NCBI RefSeq assembly: GCF_001425005.1
Contig: NZ_LMDB01000012.1
Span: 434,001-498,000 of the forward strand
Source of the DNA: Duganella sp. Root336D2
GTDB taxonomy: Bacteria > Pseudomonadota > Gammaproteobacteria > Burkholderiales > Burkholderiaceae_D
Length of the DNA: 64,000 nt
Direction of reading: 5' to 3'
The stretch's first letter is position 1, and each line of letters opens with the position of its first letter. The position numbers and the translations under genes are program-made. The notes beneath the pieces were generated by a model. It worked only from the letters and a program-made list of their open reading frames with translations. It did not search any database and was not told the DNA's origin. This document shows positions 8,822 to 18,826 of this stretch, piece after piece.

Positions 8822-11800
8822 TTATTCGGCAACGGGTGCCGGTGCGTGCTTCTGATGCTTGCGTACCTTGTGGACGATGCGCTTGAGCAGGTGCTCTGCA
8901 TCGTCCACATAGGTGAACACGGCCGGCACCACCAGCAGCGACAGCAGGGTTGAAGTAATCAGGCCGCCGATCACCGCAATCGCCATCGGCGAGCGGAAGC
9001 TCGGGTCGGCGCCCCAGCCCATGGCTAGCGGCATCATGCCGGCGCCCATGGCGATGGTGGTCATCAGGATCGGGCGGCTGCGCTTGTGGCAGGCGTCGAC
9101 CAGCGCATCGAAGCGGCTCATGCCGTCGGCGCGCGCCAGGATCGCATAGTCGACCAGCAGGATCGAATTCTTGGTCACGATCCCCATCAGCATGATCAGG
9201 CCGATCATGGACGGCATCGACAGCGCTTTCTGCGTCACCAGCAGTGCCACGAAGGCGCCGCCGATCGACAGCGGCAGCGCGGCCAGGATGGTCAGCGGCT
9301 GCAGGAAGTCGTGGAACAGCAGCACCAGCACGCCATAGATGCACAGCACGCCGATCAGCATGGCGATGCCGAAACTGGCGAACAGGTTCTGCATCTCCTG
9401 GGTGTCGCCGAGTTCAGCGCGGGTCACGGTTGGCGGCAGGTTTTTCATTGAAGGCAGCTGGCGTGCTTCTTCGTCCAGCTCACCCAGCGAGCGGCTGCCC
9501 AGTTCCACGTCCAGCGTTACATTGCGGCTGCGGTTCAGGCGGTCGATCTGTGCCGGTCCCGAATCCATCGTGATGGATGCGACATTGGCCAGCATGACCG
9601 GGCCGTTGCGGCCGGGAACGGTCAGGCGTCCGATGGCATCGAGGTCGGCGCGCACGCTGTCCGGCAGCTTGACGCGGATCGGCACCTGGCGCTCGGCCAG
9701 GTTCATCTTGGTCAGCTCGAAGTCGTAATCGCCGGCGGTCGCCACGCGCACCGTTTCGCCGATGGCGTTGGCGGTTACGCCCAGGTCGGCGGCCCTGGCA
9801 AAGTCGGGACGCACGATGATTTCAGGACGCACCAGCGAGGCGCTGGAGGTCACGTTGCCGATGCCGTGCAGCGTGCGCAGGTCGCGCTCGACCTTGCGCG
9901 CCGAATCAATCAGCGCCACCGGGTCTTCCGAGCGCAGCACGAGCTGCATCTTCACGCCGGTATCCGGCGGACCGACTGTGAAGCGGGCGCCGGGCAGGGC
10001 GGACAGCTTCTCGCGGATCATATCGTCGATCTGCGGCATCGATTCCTTGCGGTCGTTGCGGTGCCTGGTAGTGATGGTCAGCACGGCACGGCGCGCTTCG
10101 GCAGCGGCGCCGGGCGCGAACGCATCGCCCGAGGAACCGCCGCCAATGGAACTGAACACATTGGTCACCGGCTTCACTTCCATGATGGCCAGGCGTGCAC
10201 GTTCTGCAATGGCGCGGGTCTCGGCCAGCGTGGAACCCGGCGGCAGTTCCAGGTTGACCATGGTCTGGCCGCGATCGGCCGGCGGCACGAAGCCGGTCGG
10301 CAGCAGGCCTACCAGCATGATCGAGCCGATGAAGAAGGCGCCTGCCGCCAGTGCGGTCTTGCCGCGATTGTTCAGGCACCAGCGCATGGTCTTCATGTAG
10401 CGCTGCATGATCCAGCCGTCTTCCTGCTGCGCCTTGTCGGTCGCTTTCAGCAGGTGGGCCGCCATCATCGGCGTCAGCAGGCGCGCCACCACCAGCGAAG
10501 CCAGCACCGCCAGCACTGCGGCCCAGCCGAACTGCTTGAAGAACTTGCCGGGAATGCCGCCCATGAAGGCGGTCGGCAGGAACACGGCCACCAGGGCGAA
10601 GGTGGTGGCGATCACCGCCATGCCGATTTCGTCGGCCGCTTCCATGGCTGCCTGCATCGGTGTCTTGCCCATGTGCAGGTGGCGTTCGATATTCTCGATT
10701 TCCACGATGGCGTCGTCCACCAGCACGCCGACCACCAGCGCCAGCGAGAGCAGGGTCACGGTGTTGAGCGTGAAGCCCATCCAGTACATGCCGAGGAAGG
10801 CCGGCAGCACGGACAACGGCAGCGCGGACGCGGCCACCAGCGTAGCGCGCCAGTCGCGCAGGAACCAGAACACCACCAGCACGGCCAGGATGGCACCTTC
10901 GTACAGCAGTTCCATCGAGCCGGAGAAGTTTTCGGCCACCGGTTCGGCGTTGTCGATCGATTGCGTGATGTCGATGGTCGGATGCGCCTTGCGCAGCTCT
11001 TCCACTGCGGCGCGCGCGTCGGCGGCGACCTGGGTTTCGCTGGCGCCCTTGGTGCGGAAGATTTCGAAGGCGACGACCTGCTTGCCGTCCTGGGATGCCT
11101 CGGAGCGCGGCTCGGCAATCGTATCGGTCACGTTGGCCACCTGCTCGAGGCGAATATGGCGGCCGTCGCCCAGCGGAATATCCATCTGCGACAGTTCCTG
11201 CGCGCTTTTTACGGTGGCGATGGTGCGTACCGATTGCTCGGCGCCGCTGACGTCGCCGCGCCCGCCCGGCGCTTCTTTTTGCACCTGGCGCAGCATGCGC
11301 GACACATCCAGCGCCGATACGCGCAGCGCTGCCATGCGTTCGTCATCGAGCTCGACGCGGATTTCGCGGCTCACGCCGCCGACCCGCTTGACCGCGCCAA
11401 CGCCCTGCACCGACAGCAGCTTCTTGGCGACGGCATTATCCACATACCAGCTGAGGTCCGCGTCGTCGACTTTGGTGCCTTCTTTCGGTGTGACGTTGAA
11501 AGCCAGGATCACGCGGCCTGCGGTGGAAACCTTGCTTACCACCGGGTCGCGCATCTCGCCGGGCATGTCGGCACGCACCTGGGTGACCGCATCGCGCACT
11601 TCGTTGACGGCGTCGGACAGGTTCTTCTCGAGGATGAATTCGACGGTAATGGTGGCGGTGCCGTCCAGCACCTTGGCATAGATATTCTTCACGCCTTGCA
11701 GCGTAGCGACCGAATCTTCGATCTTGCGCGCCACTTCGGTTTCCAGCTGGGCAGGGGCGGCCCCCGGCAGGGACGCTGAAACGGTGACGATCGGCAGTTC

Positions 11801-11920
11801 GATGTCCGGGAAGTCCTGCACCGGATTGGCGCGGTAGGCCATCCAGCCTGCCAGCGACAGCAGGATGAACAGCATGATTGCCGGAACCGGGTGTTTGATT
11901 GAGAGGGCTGAAAAATTCAC
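8822..11920 (-). CDS. RND efflux transporter permease (HAE1/AcrB-type)
   Basis: A 1032-residue inner-membrane pump of the resistance-nodulation-division family, the usual length for AcrB/MexB-type proteins. It has one N-terminal TM, a large periplasmic loop, a central TM cluster and a second repeat. TM4 holds the paired proton-relay aspartates (VLVDDAIVEIENIERHL). The start codon is GTG at 11920, preceded by a strong AGGAGG. It is third in an operon whose order is outer-membrane factor, adaptor, pump. The substrate cannot be told from sequence. Confidence 0.92.
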   Translation of the reverse strand: MNFSALSIKHPVPAIMLFILLSLAGWMAYRANPVQDFPDIELPIVTVSASLPGAAPAQLETEVARKIEDSVATLQGVKNIYAKVLDGTATITVEFILEKNLSDAVNEVRDAVTQVRADMPGEMRDPVVSKVSTAGRVILAFNVTPKEGTKVDDADLSWYVDNAVAKKLLSVQGVGAVKRVGGVSREIRVELDDERMAALRVSALDVSRMLRQVQKEAPGGRGDVSGAEQSVRTIATVKSAQELSQMDIPLGDGRHIRLEQVANVTDTIAEPRSEASQDGKQVVAFEIFRTKGASETQVAADARAAVEELRKAHPTIDITQSIDNAEPVAENFSGSMELLYEGAILAVLVVFWFLRDWRATLVAASALPLSVLPAFLGMYWMGFTLNTVTLLSLALVVGVLVDDAIVEIENIERHLHMGKTPMQAAMEAADEIGMAVIATTFALVAVFLPTAFMGGIPGKFFKQFGWAAVLAVLASLVVARLLTPMMAAHLLKATDKAQQEDGWIMQRYMKTMRWCLNNRGKTALAAGAFFIGSIMLVGLLPTGFVPPADRGQTMVNLELPPGSTLAETRAIAERARLAIMEVKPVTNVFSSIGGGSSGDAFAPGAAAEARRAVLTITTRHRNDRKESMPQIDDMIREKLSALPGARFTVGPPDTGVKMQLVLRSEDPVALIDSARKVERDLRTLHGIGNVTSSASLVRPEIIVRPDFARAADLGVTANAIGETVRVATAGDYDFELTKMNLAERQVPIRVKLPDSVRADLDAIGRLTVPGRNGPVMLANVASITMDSGPAQIDRLNRSRNVTLDVELGSRSLGELDEEARQLPSMKNLPPTVTRAELGDTQEMQNLFASFGIAMLIGVLCIYGVLVLLFHDFLQPLTILAALPLSIGGAFVALLVTQKALSMPSMIGLIMLMGIVTKNSILLVDYAILARADGMSRFDALVDACHKRSRPILMTTIAMGAGMMPLAMGWGADPSFRSPMAIAVIGGLITSTLLSLLVVPAVFTYVDDAEHLLKRIVHKVRKHQKHAPAPVAE

Positions 11921-11929
11921 GGCGCCTCC

Positions 11930-13075
11930 TTAGCGTGCCGGCTTGATCGGCGTCGAGGCCTGGGCTGGCGCGCCGGTATTGCGCACCAGGTCACCGTCAT
12001 TCAGGAAGCCCGCGCCGGCAGCCACAATCTGTGCGTCGGGCGCCAAACCGGACAGCACTTCAATGCGCTCGCCGATGCGGCGGCCCGGCTGCACCTTGAC
12101 CTGGCTCACGCGCTGGTCCTGGTTCAGGCGGAACACGTAGCTGAAGCCATCGCGCACCGTAATCGCCTGCTGCGGCACGGTCAGCGCATCGGAGGCGCCC
12201 AGCTCGAACTGGCCGGAAGCGAACATGCCTGCCTTGAATGGCGCCTGCTTGCCGCTGTTCGGCGGCAGGTCGACGTAGACCAGGGCCGAGCGGGTTTGCG
12301 GGTCGATGGTCGGCGCCACCATGCGCACCTTGCCGGTCAGTTCGCTGCCGTTGGCGGCCTTCACCACGGCGCTGCCGCCGAGCTTGACGTTGCGCAGGTC
12401 GGCCGCGGTGACTTCGGCGCGCCATTCCAGGCGGCCCTGGCGGATCATGCGGAACAATTCGGTGCCGGGGCCTGCGACCGCGCCGACGGTGGCGCTGCGG
12501 GCCGAGATCACGCCCGCATCGGGCGCGACAACCCTGGTGTAGCGCAAACGCAGTTCGGCCGAGGCCAACATGGCCTTGGCGGAGGCGGCGCGCGCCTTGG
12601 CGGTGGCTTCGGCCGTGGTGTACTGGCTGATTTGCTGGGCGCTCAAGGCGCCGGTGTCTTCAATCGAACGGGCGCGGTCGGCGTTGGCCTTGGCTTCCGC
12701 CGCGGCGGCTTCCGCTTCCATCAGCGCGGCCTTGGCCTGCGCCACTTCCGCCTGCGGGGTTTCCGGTGCAAACACGGCCAGCACTTCGCCCTTGGTGACT
12801 GCATCGCCGACGTTGACTTTGACGTCGGACAGGCGCAAACCGTTCGATTCGCTGCTGATAATGGCTTCCTGCCAGGCGGCGACGTTGCCGTTGGCGGTAA
12901 GACGGATCGGCAGGCTGGTTTTTTGCGGGCGAACGGTGCTGACGGTCAGCGCGGGCTTGGCGGTGGCCGGTTTCTTGTCCTCGGCCATGGCGGAAGGCGC
13001 CTGCGCCAGGGCGGCGAGGGCGGCGGCAACGGCGATGGCGGCGACGGCGGAGGGAGTGCGGTGCAGTGGTTTCAT
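11930..13075 (-). CDS. RND efflux periplasmic adaptor (AcrA/HlyD family)
   Basis: A 381-residue protein with an N-terminal signal peptide (residues ~1-31). Beta-barrel and lipoyl half-motifs flank an alpha-helical hairpin (about 100-165), with the typical TRVVAPDAGVIS lipoyl segment. There is no lipobox Cys, so it is probably a soluble or membrane-tethered periplasmic adaptor. It lies 9 bp upstream of the RND pump gene and 13 bp after the outer-membrane-factor gene. Confidence 0.9.
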   Translation of the reverse strand: MKPLHRTPSAVAAIAVAAALAALAQAPSAMAEDKKPATAKPALTVSTVRPQKTSLPIRLTANGNVAAWQEAIISSESNGLRLSDVKVNVGDAVTKGEVLAVFAPETPQAEVAQAKAALMEAEAAAAEAKANADRARSIEDTGALSAQQISQYTTAEATAKARAASAKAMLASAELRLRYTRVVAPDAGVISARSATVGAVAGPGTELFRMIRQGRLEWRAEVTAADLRNVKLGGSAVVKAANGSELTGKVRMVAPTIDPQTRSALVYVDLPPNSGKQAPFKAGMFASGQFELGASDALTVPQQAITVRDGFSYVFRLNQDQRVSQVKVQPGRRIGERIEVLSGLAPDAQIVAAGAGFLNDGDLVRNTGAPAQASTPIKPAR

Positions 13076-13088
13076 AGATTATCCAGTC

Positions 13089-14492
13089 TCATTGCGCTGC
13101 GGGTGCGGTCCAGCCGCCGCCTGCTGCACGGTACAGGGAGATCCAGGCGGCGCTGCGTTCGCGCTCCAGGTTCACCACTGTGTTTTCTGCGGCCAGCCGC
13201 GTACGGCGGGCGTCTTCCAGTTCGAGCAGGCTGGCCAGCCCGTTCTTGTAGCGTTCTTCGGTCGCGGTGAAGAAAATGCGGTAGCCTTCCAGCGCGGTCT
13301 GGGCATCCCCGGCGCGTTCCTGGGTGCTTTGCAGCGCCACCAGCGCCTGTTCAACTTCGGACACGGCCTGGCGCACGCTGGCCTTGTAGCTCGATACGGC
13401 GGCGTCGTAACGGGCGCGTGAAGCATCCACATTGGCGCGGCGCACGCCCCAGTCGATGATCGGCAGGGTCATTTGCAGCGGGCCGATGGTCCAGACATTG
13501 GCGCTGATGTCCTGGCCTTCGGCATGCAGGCGGCCGCGCCCGACGGAGCCGGACAGGCCCAGGCGCGGCAGGCGCTCGGCGCGCGCATTGGCGACGTCGT
13601 AGCTGGCCGCCGCCACTTCCCGTTCGGCGTTGAACACGTCCGGGCGCTGGGCCAGCAACCGGGCCGGCAGCGAATCGATGGCGACGCCGGCGGCCGGTGA
13701 CAGCACGGCATTGGCCGCGCTGTCGGCCAGGCGCGCGCGCAGGTCCGGTTCCGCGATGGCGGTCAGCGCCACCAGCACTTTCAATTCGCTGTCGCAGGCG
13801 GCGCGCTGGGCTACTGCACGGTTATTGCCATCGGCGGCGCTGGCGCGGGCCAGGGCGTTGGCCGACGTCGACTGGAAGCCGGCCTTGGTCGTGATGTCGG
13901 TCAGGCGCGCGGTATGGGTGCGCGATGCTGCGTCCATGCGGGCCACGGTCGACAGCTTTTCGCAGGCGCGCAGGCTGTAATACTGGTTGGCCGTTTCAGC
14001 CGCCACGCTGACGCGGGCTTCGTGCCAGCCCGCCTGGGCGCCTTCATGGCGCGCGATGGCGGCATTGCGGCGCGCCCGGCCGCCGCCGAACAGGTCGATT
14101 TCCCACTGGGCCTGGGCCAGCAGCTGGGTGGTGGTATTGCTTGGCGCGCTGGCGGACTGCTGGCTCATGCGGGTTGACGTCAATACGCCGGTCAGCGAAG
14201 GGGCGAGGGCGGCGCCGGCGGCGGTGCGCTCGGCGCTGGCTGCGGCAAAGCGCGCCTGGGCGCTGGCAATGGTGGGGCTGGCCGCCTGGGCGGCTTCAAT
14301 CAATTGCACCAGCAGCGGGTCGGACTGGCGCTGCCACCAATCAGCCAGTTCGCCGGTGCTGCCGTTATGCGGCAGCGGGGCCTGCCATTGTTGCGGCGCA
14401 TCCGCCGCGACCTTGTTCGCCGGTCCGGTGATGCCGCAGGCGCTTAGCGCCAGCATGGCCACCACCGATAGCGGGACCTGATATCTCTTCAT
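13089..14492 (-). CDS. NodT-family outer-membrane factor of RND pump
   Basis: A 467-residue outer-membrane lipoprotein. The N-terminus MKRYQVPLSVVAMLALSACG is a lipoprotein signal with lipobox Cys at residue 19. Two OEP helical repeats follow, including LARAEREVAAASY-type sequence after a LLAQRPDV motif. It is the first gene of the tripartite operon, so the promoter must lie in the 140-bp gap 14493-14632, shared with the divergent DUF1800 gene. I see no clear operator there and no regulator gene adjoining the operon. Confidence 0.88.
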   Translation of the reverse strand: MKRYQVPLSVVAMLALSACGITGPANKVAADAPQQWQAPLPHNGSTGELADWWQRQSDPLLVQLIEAAQAASPTIASAQARFAAASAERTAAGAALAPSLTGVLTSTRMSQQSASAPSNTTTQLLAQAQWEIDLFGGGRARRNAAIARHEGAQAGWHEARVSVAAETANQYYSLRACEKLSTVARMDAASRTHTARLTDITTKAGFQSTSANALARASAADGNNRAVAQRAACDSELKVLVALTAIAEPDLRARLADSAANAVLSPAAGVAIDSLPARLLAQRPDVFNAEREVAAASYDVANARAERLPRLGLSGSVGRGRLHAEGQDISANVWTIGPLQMTLPIIDWGVRRANVDASRARYDAAVSSYKASVRQAVSEVEQALVALQSTQERAGDAQTALEGYRIFFTATEERYKNGLASLLELEDARRTRLAAENTVVNLERERSAAWISLYRAAGGGWTAPAAQ

Positions 14493-14632
14493 GCCGTCCT
14501 TTCATTTTGCGCAACGTGAATTAGAGCATACAAATCAAACTATTAACATCCTGATACAAAGGAGTCTTTGCCCTCAATTCGGCGCCTAGCGTATAAAGAA
14601 AGCTCTGCGAATCATTGTATTGGGACGACATC

Positions 14633-15994
14633 ATGCGAGGCTGGATACTCGGCGCCGTGCTAGCGGCGCTACCCCAAGCTGCCCTGTGGGCGGCGCCGCT
14701 GGCTGGCGAGCAGGCTGCTATCCATGTCCTGAACCGGCTGGCATACGGGCCGCGGCCTGGCGACATCGAGCGGGTGCGCCAGGCCGGCGTGCAAGCCTAT
14801 ATCGATGAGCAACTCAAGCCGCCGCCCTTGCCCGTGGAGCTGGCCCAGCGGCTGGACAAGCTGGAAACGCTGCAACTGAGCGCCGGCGACGCGCTGGAAC
14901 GATTCCAGGAAGCACGAAATGGCGACAAAGGCGAGCGCCGCGAGGTGGTGCAGCAGATGGCGTCTGAAGCCGCCGAAGCCCGCCTGCTGCGCGCCATCGA
15001 CAGCCCGCGCCAGCTGGAAGAAGTGATGGTTGACTTCTGGTACAACCATTTCAACGTATTTTCGGGCAAAGGGCAGGATCGCGCGCTGGTCACCAGCTAT
15101 GAGCGCGACGCGATCCGTCCATACGTGTTCGGCTCCTTCCGCCAGATGCTGGGCGCCACGGCCCATCATCCGGCCATGCTGTTCTACCTGGATAACTGGG
15201 TCTCGAAGGCCGGCGGCCTGAATGAAAACTATGCGCGCGAGCTGATGGAGCTGCACACGCTGGGCGTGGACGGCGGCTATACGCAGAAGGACGTGACCGA
15301 ACTGGCGCGCATGCTGACCGGCTGGACCTACCGTCCCAAGCGCGATGCCCGGTTTGCGTTCGATCCGCGCCGCCACGACAACGGCACCAAGACCTGGCTG
15401 GGCAAGCCGGTGAGCGCGCGCGGCGAGGCCGAAGGCGAGTATGCGCTGGACGTGCTGGCGGTGCATCCGGCCACCGCGCGCAATATCAGCCGCAAGCTGG
15501 CGCAGTATTTCGTGGCCGACCAGCCGCCGCCTGCCCTGGTGGAGCGCATGGCGCAGGGCTGGATCGCCAGCAAGGGCGATATCCGCGCCGTGCTGCGCAC
15601 CCTGTTTGCCAGCCCGGAATTCATGGACCAGCAGTACGCCGGCGCCAAGTTCAAGACGCCGTACCAGTACGTGGTCTCCGCCTCGCGCGCGGCCGCCATG
15701 CCGCTGCCCGAAGTGAAGCCGCTGGTGGGCATCCTGAACCGCCTCGGCATGCCGCTGTACGGCTGCCAGACGCCGGACGGCTACAAGAATACCGAAGGCG
15801 CCTGGCTTAATCCGGATGGCCTTAGCCGCCGCATCAGCTACGCGCTGGCGCTTTCTGCCGGCGCCGATGCCGACAAGGTGCAGGAGGCGCTCGGCACGTC
15901 GGTATCCAGGCAGACCGCCGCCACCGTCGCCGGCAGCAACGAGCACCTGCGTGCCGCCATGCTGCTCGGCAGCCCCGATTTCATGCAACGCTAA
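14633..15994 (+). CDS. DUF1800 domain secreted protein
   Basis: A 453-residue protein with a signal peptide (about residues 1-20, AxA-like cleavage). The DUF1800 domain shows the typical landmarks HVLNRLAYGPRPGD, FWYNHFNVF, HPAMLFYLDN, NENYARELMELHTLGV and LTGWTY. The family is uncharacterised and almost always sits next to a DUF1501 gene, as here 11 bp downstream. I chose ATG 14633 because it begins the signal peptide; an upstream ATG at 14615 would add hydrophilic residues. The pair is probably exported and acts in the periplasm or on the surface. Confidence 0.88.
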   Translation: MRGWILGAVLAALPQAALWAAPLAGEQAAIHVLNRLAYGPRPGDIERVRQAGVQAYIDEQLKPPPLPVELAQRLDKLETLQLSAGDALERFQEARNGDKGERREVVQQMASEAAEARLLRAIDSPRQLEEVMVDFWYNHFNVFSGKGQDRALVTSYERDAIRPYVFGSFRQMLGATAHHPAMLFYLDNWVSKAGGLNENYARELMELHTLGVDGGYTQKDVTELARMLTGWTYRPKRDARFAFDPRRHDNGTKTWLGKPVSARGEAEGEYALDVLAVHPATARNISRKLAQYFVADQPPPALVERMAQGWIASKGDIRAVLRTLFASPEFMDQQYAGAKFKTPYQYVVSASRAAAMPLPEVKPLVGILNRLGMPLYGCQTPDGYKNTEGAWLNPDGLSRRISYALALSAGADADKVQEALGTSVSRQTAATVAGSNEHLRAAMLLGSPDFMQR

Positions 15995-16005
15995 CGGAGC
16001 GCGCC

Positions 16006-17253
16006 ATGCAACGACGCCAATTCCTGAATGCCTTTGCCGCCAGCGCCGGCCTGCTGCTGCCGCTCGGCCCCGATGCCTGGGCAGCCACCATGGCGCCGGG
16101 CAGCACCTCGCCGACCGCGAAAAAACTGATCGTTGTCATGCTGCGCGGCGCGGTGGACGGTTTGCACGTGGTGGCCCCGGTGTCCGACCCCGAATATGCG
16201 CGCCTGCGCCCGAATATCGCGCTGGCCAAACCGGGCGCCGAGGACGGCGCGCTGAACCTGGATGGCTACTTTGGCCTGCACCCCGCGCTGGCACCGCTAA
16301 TGCCGCTGTGGGAGCAGAAGAAGCTGGCTTTCGTGCACGCCAGCGGTTCGCCCGATGCCAGCCGTTCCCACTTCGACGCGCAAGACTATATGGAATCGGC
16401 CACGCCGGGGGTGAAGAGCACGCAGGATGGCTGGATGAACCGCCTGCTGGGCGCCCTGCCGGGCGACACCACGCCGACGCGGGCGCTCAGCATCGGGCCT
16501 GTGATGCCGCGCGTGCTTTCCGGTGCGCTGCCGGCCACCAACCTGGCCAACGGCGCGGCCGGCACGCGATCCACGCCGCTCGACCGGCCGCAGATTGCGA
16601 AAGCCTTCGACGCGCTGTATGCCGGCAATGAGCGCTATGGCAAGGTGTACCAGGCCGGCCGCCAGGCCCATGAAGAGGTGATGGCCGCGGCCAACAGCGG
16701 CATCATGTCCGAAATGCAGGCCGCCGATAATGGCGCCCCGCTGCCGAACGGCTTCCCCGACGATGCCGGCCGGCTCGCCACGCTGATGCGCAATAACCAG
16801 AATATCCAGCTCGCCTTCATTGCACTGGGCGGCTGGGACACCCACGCCAACCAGGGCGCTGGCACCGGGCAGCTTGCCAACCGGCTGCAGCCGCTCGGGC
16901 AAGGGCTGGCAACCCTGGCGCAGCGCCTTGGCCCGCTGTTCGACGATACGGTGATCGTGGTGATGTCCGAATTCGGCCGCACCGCGCGCGAAAACGGCAA
17001 TCGCGGCACCGACCATGGCCATGGCAACGCCATGTGGCTGCTGGGCGGGAAAGTCCAGGGCGGCAAGGTGGCCGGCGAATGGAAAGGCCTGGCCGACGCC
17101 CAGTTGAACGAAGGGCGCGACTTGCCGGTCACCACCGATTTCCGCCACGTGCTGGCCCATGTCGCCGAGCGCCACCTGCGCCTGCCTGATAGCGCGCTGG
17201 CTCGGACTTTCCCCGGCCTGCCGTCCGGTGCGCGCTTGCAGTTGCTGGCTTAG
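16006..17253 (+). CDS. DUF1501 domain protein, Tat-type signal
   Basis: A 415-residue DUF1501 protein with alkaline-phosphatase-like sulfatase relatives. The N-terminus MQRRQFLNAFAASAG carries a twin-arginine RRxFL motif, suggesting Tat export of a folded protein. Landmarks are VVMLRGAVDGLHVV, SHFDAQDYME, LGGWDTHANQG, VVMSEFGRTARENGN and TDHGHGNAMWLLGG. It is paired with the DUF1800 gene upstream. Function is unknown; the His/Asp-rich motifs suggest a metal-binding hydrolase. Its stop overlaps the convergent SnoaL-like gene by 4 bp. Confidence 0.88.
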   Translation: MQRRQFLNAFAASAGLLLPLGPDAWAATMAPGSTSPTAKKLIVVMLRGAVDGLHVVAPVSDPEYARLRPNIALAKPGAEDGALNLDGYFGLHPALAPLMPLWEQKKLAFVHASGSPDASRSHFDAQDYMESATPGVKSTQDGWMNRLLGALPGDTTPTRALSIGPVMPRVLSGALPATNLANGAAGTRSTPLDRPQIAKAFDALYAGNERYGKVYQAGRQAHEEVMAAANSGIMSEMQAADNGAPLPNGFPDDAGRLATLMRNNQNIQLAFIALGGWDTHANQGAGTGQLANRLQPLGQGLATLAQRLGPLFDDTVIVVMSEFGRTARENGNRGTDHGHGNAMWLLGGKVQGGKVAGEWKGLADAQLNEGRDLPVTTDFRHVLAHVAERHLRLPDSALARTFPGLPSGARLQLLA

Positions 17254-17780
17254 TCCGCAAGCACCCCGAGCTGGCGCAGGAAGGCGAGGTTGTCTTCGAT
17301 GTGCCAGTTATCGGTAATGCGGCCGCCGGCAATGCGGTAGATGTCGGTGGCGATGAAGTCGATCGCCTGTCCCCTGCCTTGCACGCCTTTGAAGCTGCCG
17401 GTGAAATGGCCGCGAAAGCGCAGGTGCACGACTGCGCGGTCGCCGCTGACGATCAACTGTTTGATGTCGGCGCGCATATCGGGTACGGCGCCGCGCACGA
17501 AGGCGGAAGCGGCCAGCGGGCCCGGCAAGCCCTGGGCGCGGCCGGGCGGCAGGGTGCGGTCGGTGAAGCCGGGCGCCAGCGCGGCGCGCGCCATTGCCTC
17601 GTCGCCGCTGTTCCAGAACGATGCATAGCGGCGGGCTGCGAGTACGCTGGCTTCAGCCAGTGCTGCCGGCAGCGAGGGATCGACGAATTGCGTGCGCGGG
17701 CGGACCAGTTGCGGGTCCGGCGCGGCGTGCGAGGCGGTCATCGCGAACGCGGCCAACAGCAGGGCAGTAGCGTGTTTCAT
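17250..17780 (-). CDS. SnoaL/NTF2-like exported protein
   Basis: A 176-residue protein with a signal peptide ending in SHA near residue 19. The remainder is an NTF2-like cone fold of the SnoaL ester-cyclase type: ARRYASFWNSGDEAMA, VVHLRFRGHFTGSF, and DIYRIAGGRITDNWHIED near the end. SnoaL-like proteins often carry a small-molecule binding pocket; the substrate is unknown. It is divergent from the LysR gene at 17879 and so is a likely target of that regulator. Confidence 0.75.
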   Translation of the reverse strand: MKHATALLLAAFAMTASHAAPDPQLVRPRTQFVDPSLPAALAEASVLAARRYASFWNSGDEAMARAALAPGFTDRTLPPGRAQGLPGPLAASAFVRGAVPDMRADIKQLIVSGDRAVVHLRFRGHFTGSFKGVQGRGQAIDFIATDIYRIAGGRITDNWHIEDNLAFLRQLGVLAD

Positions 17781-17823
17781 ATTATCTCCTGTGGAAAGGA
17801 TCTCATGCTATCCGCTTGGGAAT

Positions 17824-17836
17824 CGCTAAAATAGCG
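17824..17836. promoter_or_regulatory. Candidate LysR operator dyad
   Basis: CGCTA and TAGCG are perfect inverted arms around a 3-nt AAA spacer, inside the 98-bp gap between the divergent SnoaL-like and LysR genes. The size and location fit a LysR binding site, but five-base arms are short, so this is only a candidate. Confidence 0.35.
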
Positions 17837-17878
17837 CCTGACAACGAATACATATTTTCCAATTCGCGGAGAATGACG

Positions 17879-18826
17879 ATGCTAGACGACTTGCCTGCGC
17901 TAAGGGCCTTTGCGCAGATTGTTGCCGCAGGCAGCATGTCTGCCGCCGCACGCGAACTCGCGCTGCCGCTATCGGTGGTGAGCAAGCGCCTGGCGCAACT
18001 GGAGAAAAACGTCGGCCTGCGGCTTTTGCAGCGCACCACCCGGCGCCAGACGCTGACATCCGAGGGCGCAATGTTCCATGCGCGTGTCTTGCGCATCCTG
18101 GAGGAGGTGGCACAGGCGGAGTCCCTGCTCACGCATAGCCGGCGCGAGGTGGAGGGCCTGCTGCGCCTGAGTGCTCCCGCTGAACTGGGGCGGCAGTATA
18201 TCGTGCCGATTGTTGCCGGTTTCCAGCGCCGGCATCCCGCCCTGCAAGTGCAGCTCGAATTGACCGATACCGTGGTGAACCTGCTGGAAACCGGCCAGGA
18301 TATGGCGATTCGCTTCGGCAACGTGGCAGATCCCAACCTCGTCGTGCGCAGGCTGGCCCCGAATTTTCGCGTACTGTGCGCCGCACCGTCCTACCTGGCA
18401 CAGCATGGCACACCGGCACGTCCTGCTGAGCTAAGCGCGCATCGCTGCATCCTGATCGGCGACAGCAGTCGGGCTGATTGGCGCTTCGAAGGCACGGAAT
18501 CGGCCAGCGTGCGCGTGGCGGCCACCTTCCTCACCAATGACGGCCAGGCCGCGCACGCACTGGCGCTACAAGGTTCTGGCTTGGTAGTAAAATCGATCTG
18601 GGATGTAGGCGATGACCTGCTGGCCGGGCGCTTGCAGCGCCTGTTGCCACAGCACAGCATGCCAGCCGCGCCGCTGCAGGCGATTTTGCCGCACGGCCGC
18701 AACTTGCCGCTTCGGGTTCGCCTCTTCCTCGATTACTTGCAGGCAGGCCTGACGGCTGCATGGCGTTGGGACGCGGTTGGGGACAAGAATGCTGAAATTT
18801 CTTTGGAAGCTGACCAGCGCCGATGA
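17879..18826 (+). CDS. LysR-family transcriptional regulator
   Basis: A 315-residue LysR-type regulator. The N-terminal winged HTH covers residues ~3-62 (FAQIVAAGSMSAAARELALPLSVVSKRLAQLE) and a periplasmic-binding-like effector domain covers ~90-295. I chose ATG 17879 because GGAGA lies 7 nt upstream; ATG 17873 is too close to that site. Divergent orientation to the SnoaL-like gene suggests it controls that gene. The effector is unknown. The last residues overlap a possible small ORF at 18789. Confidence 0.85.
   Translation: MLDDLPALRAFAQIVAAGSMSAAARELALPLSVVSKRLAQLEKNVGLRLLQRTTRRQTLTSEGAMFHARVLRILEEVAQAESLLTHSRREVEGLLRLSAPAELGRQYIVPIVAGFQRRHPALQVQLELTDTVVNLLETGQDMAIRFGNVADPNLVVRRLAPNFRVLCAAPSYLAQHGTPARPAELSAHRCILIGDSSRADWRFEGTESASVRVAATFLTNDGQAAHALALQGSGLVVKSIWDVGDDLLAGRLQRLLPQHSMPAAPLQAILPHGRNLPLRVRLFLDYLQAGLTAAWRWDAVGDKNAEISLEADQRR

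Noticed and set aside
9866-11779. A 637-codon open frame on the plus strand inside the RND pump gene
   Set aside because: It is the antisense shadow of the 1032-residue RND protein. The composition (His/Gln/Arg rich) is typical of such shadows in high-GC DNA and it has no domain.
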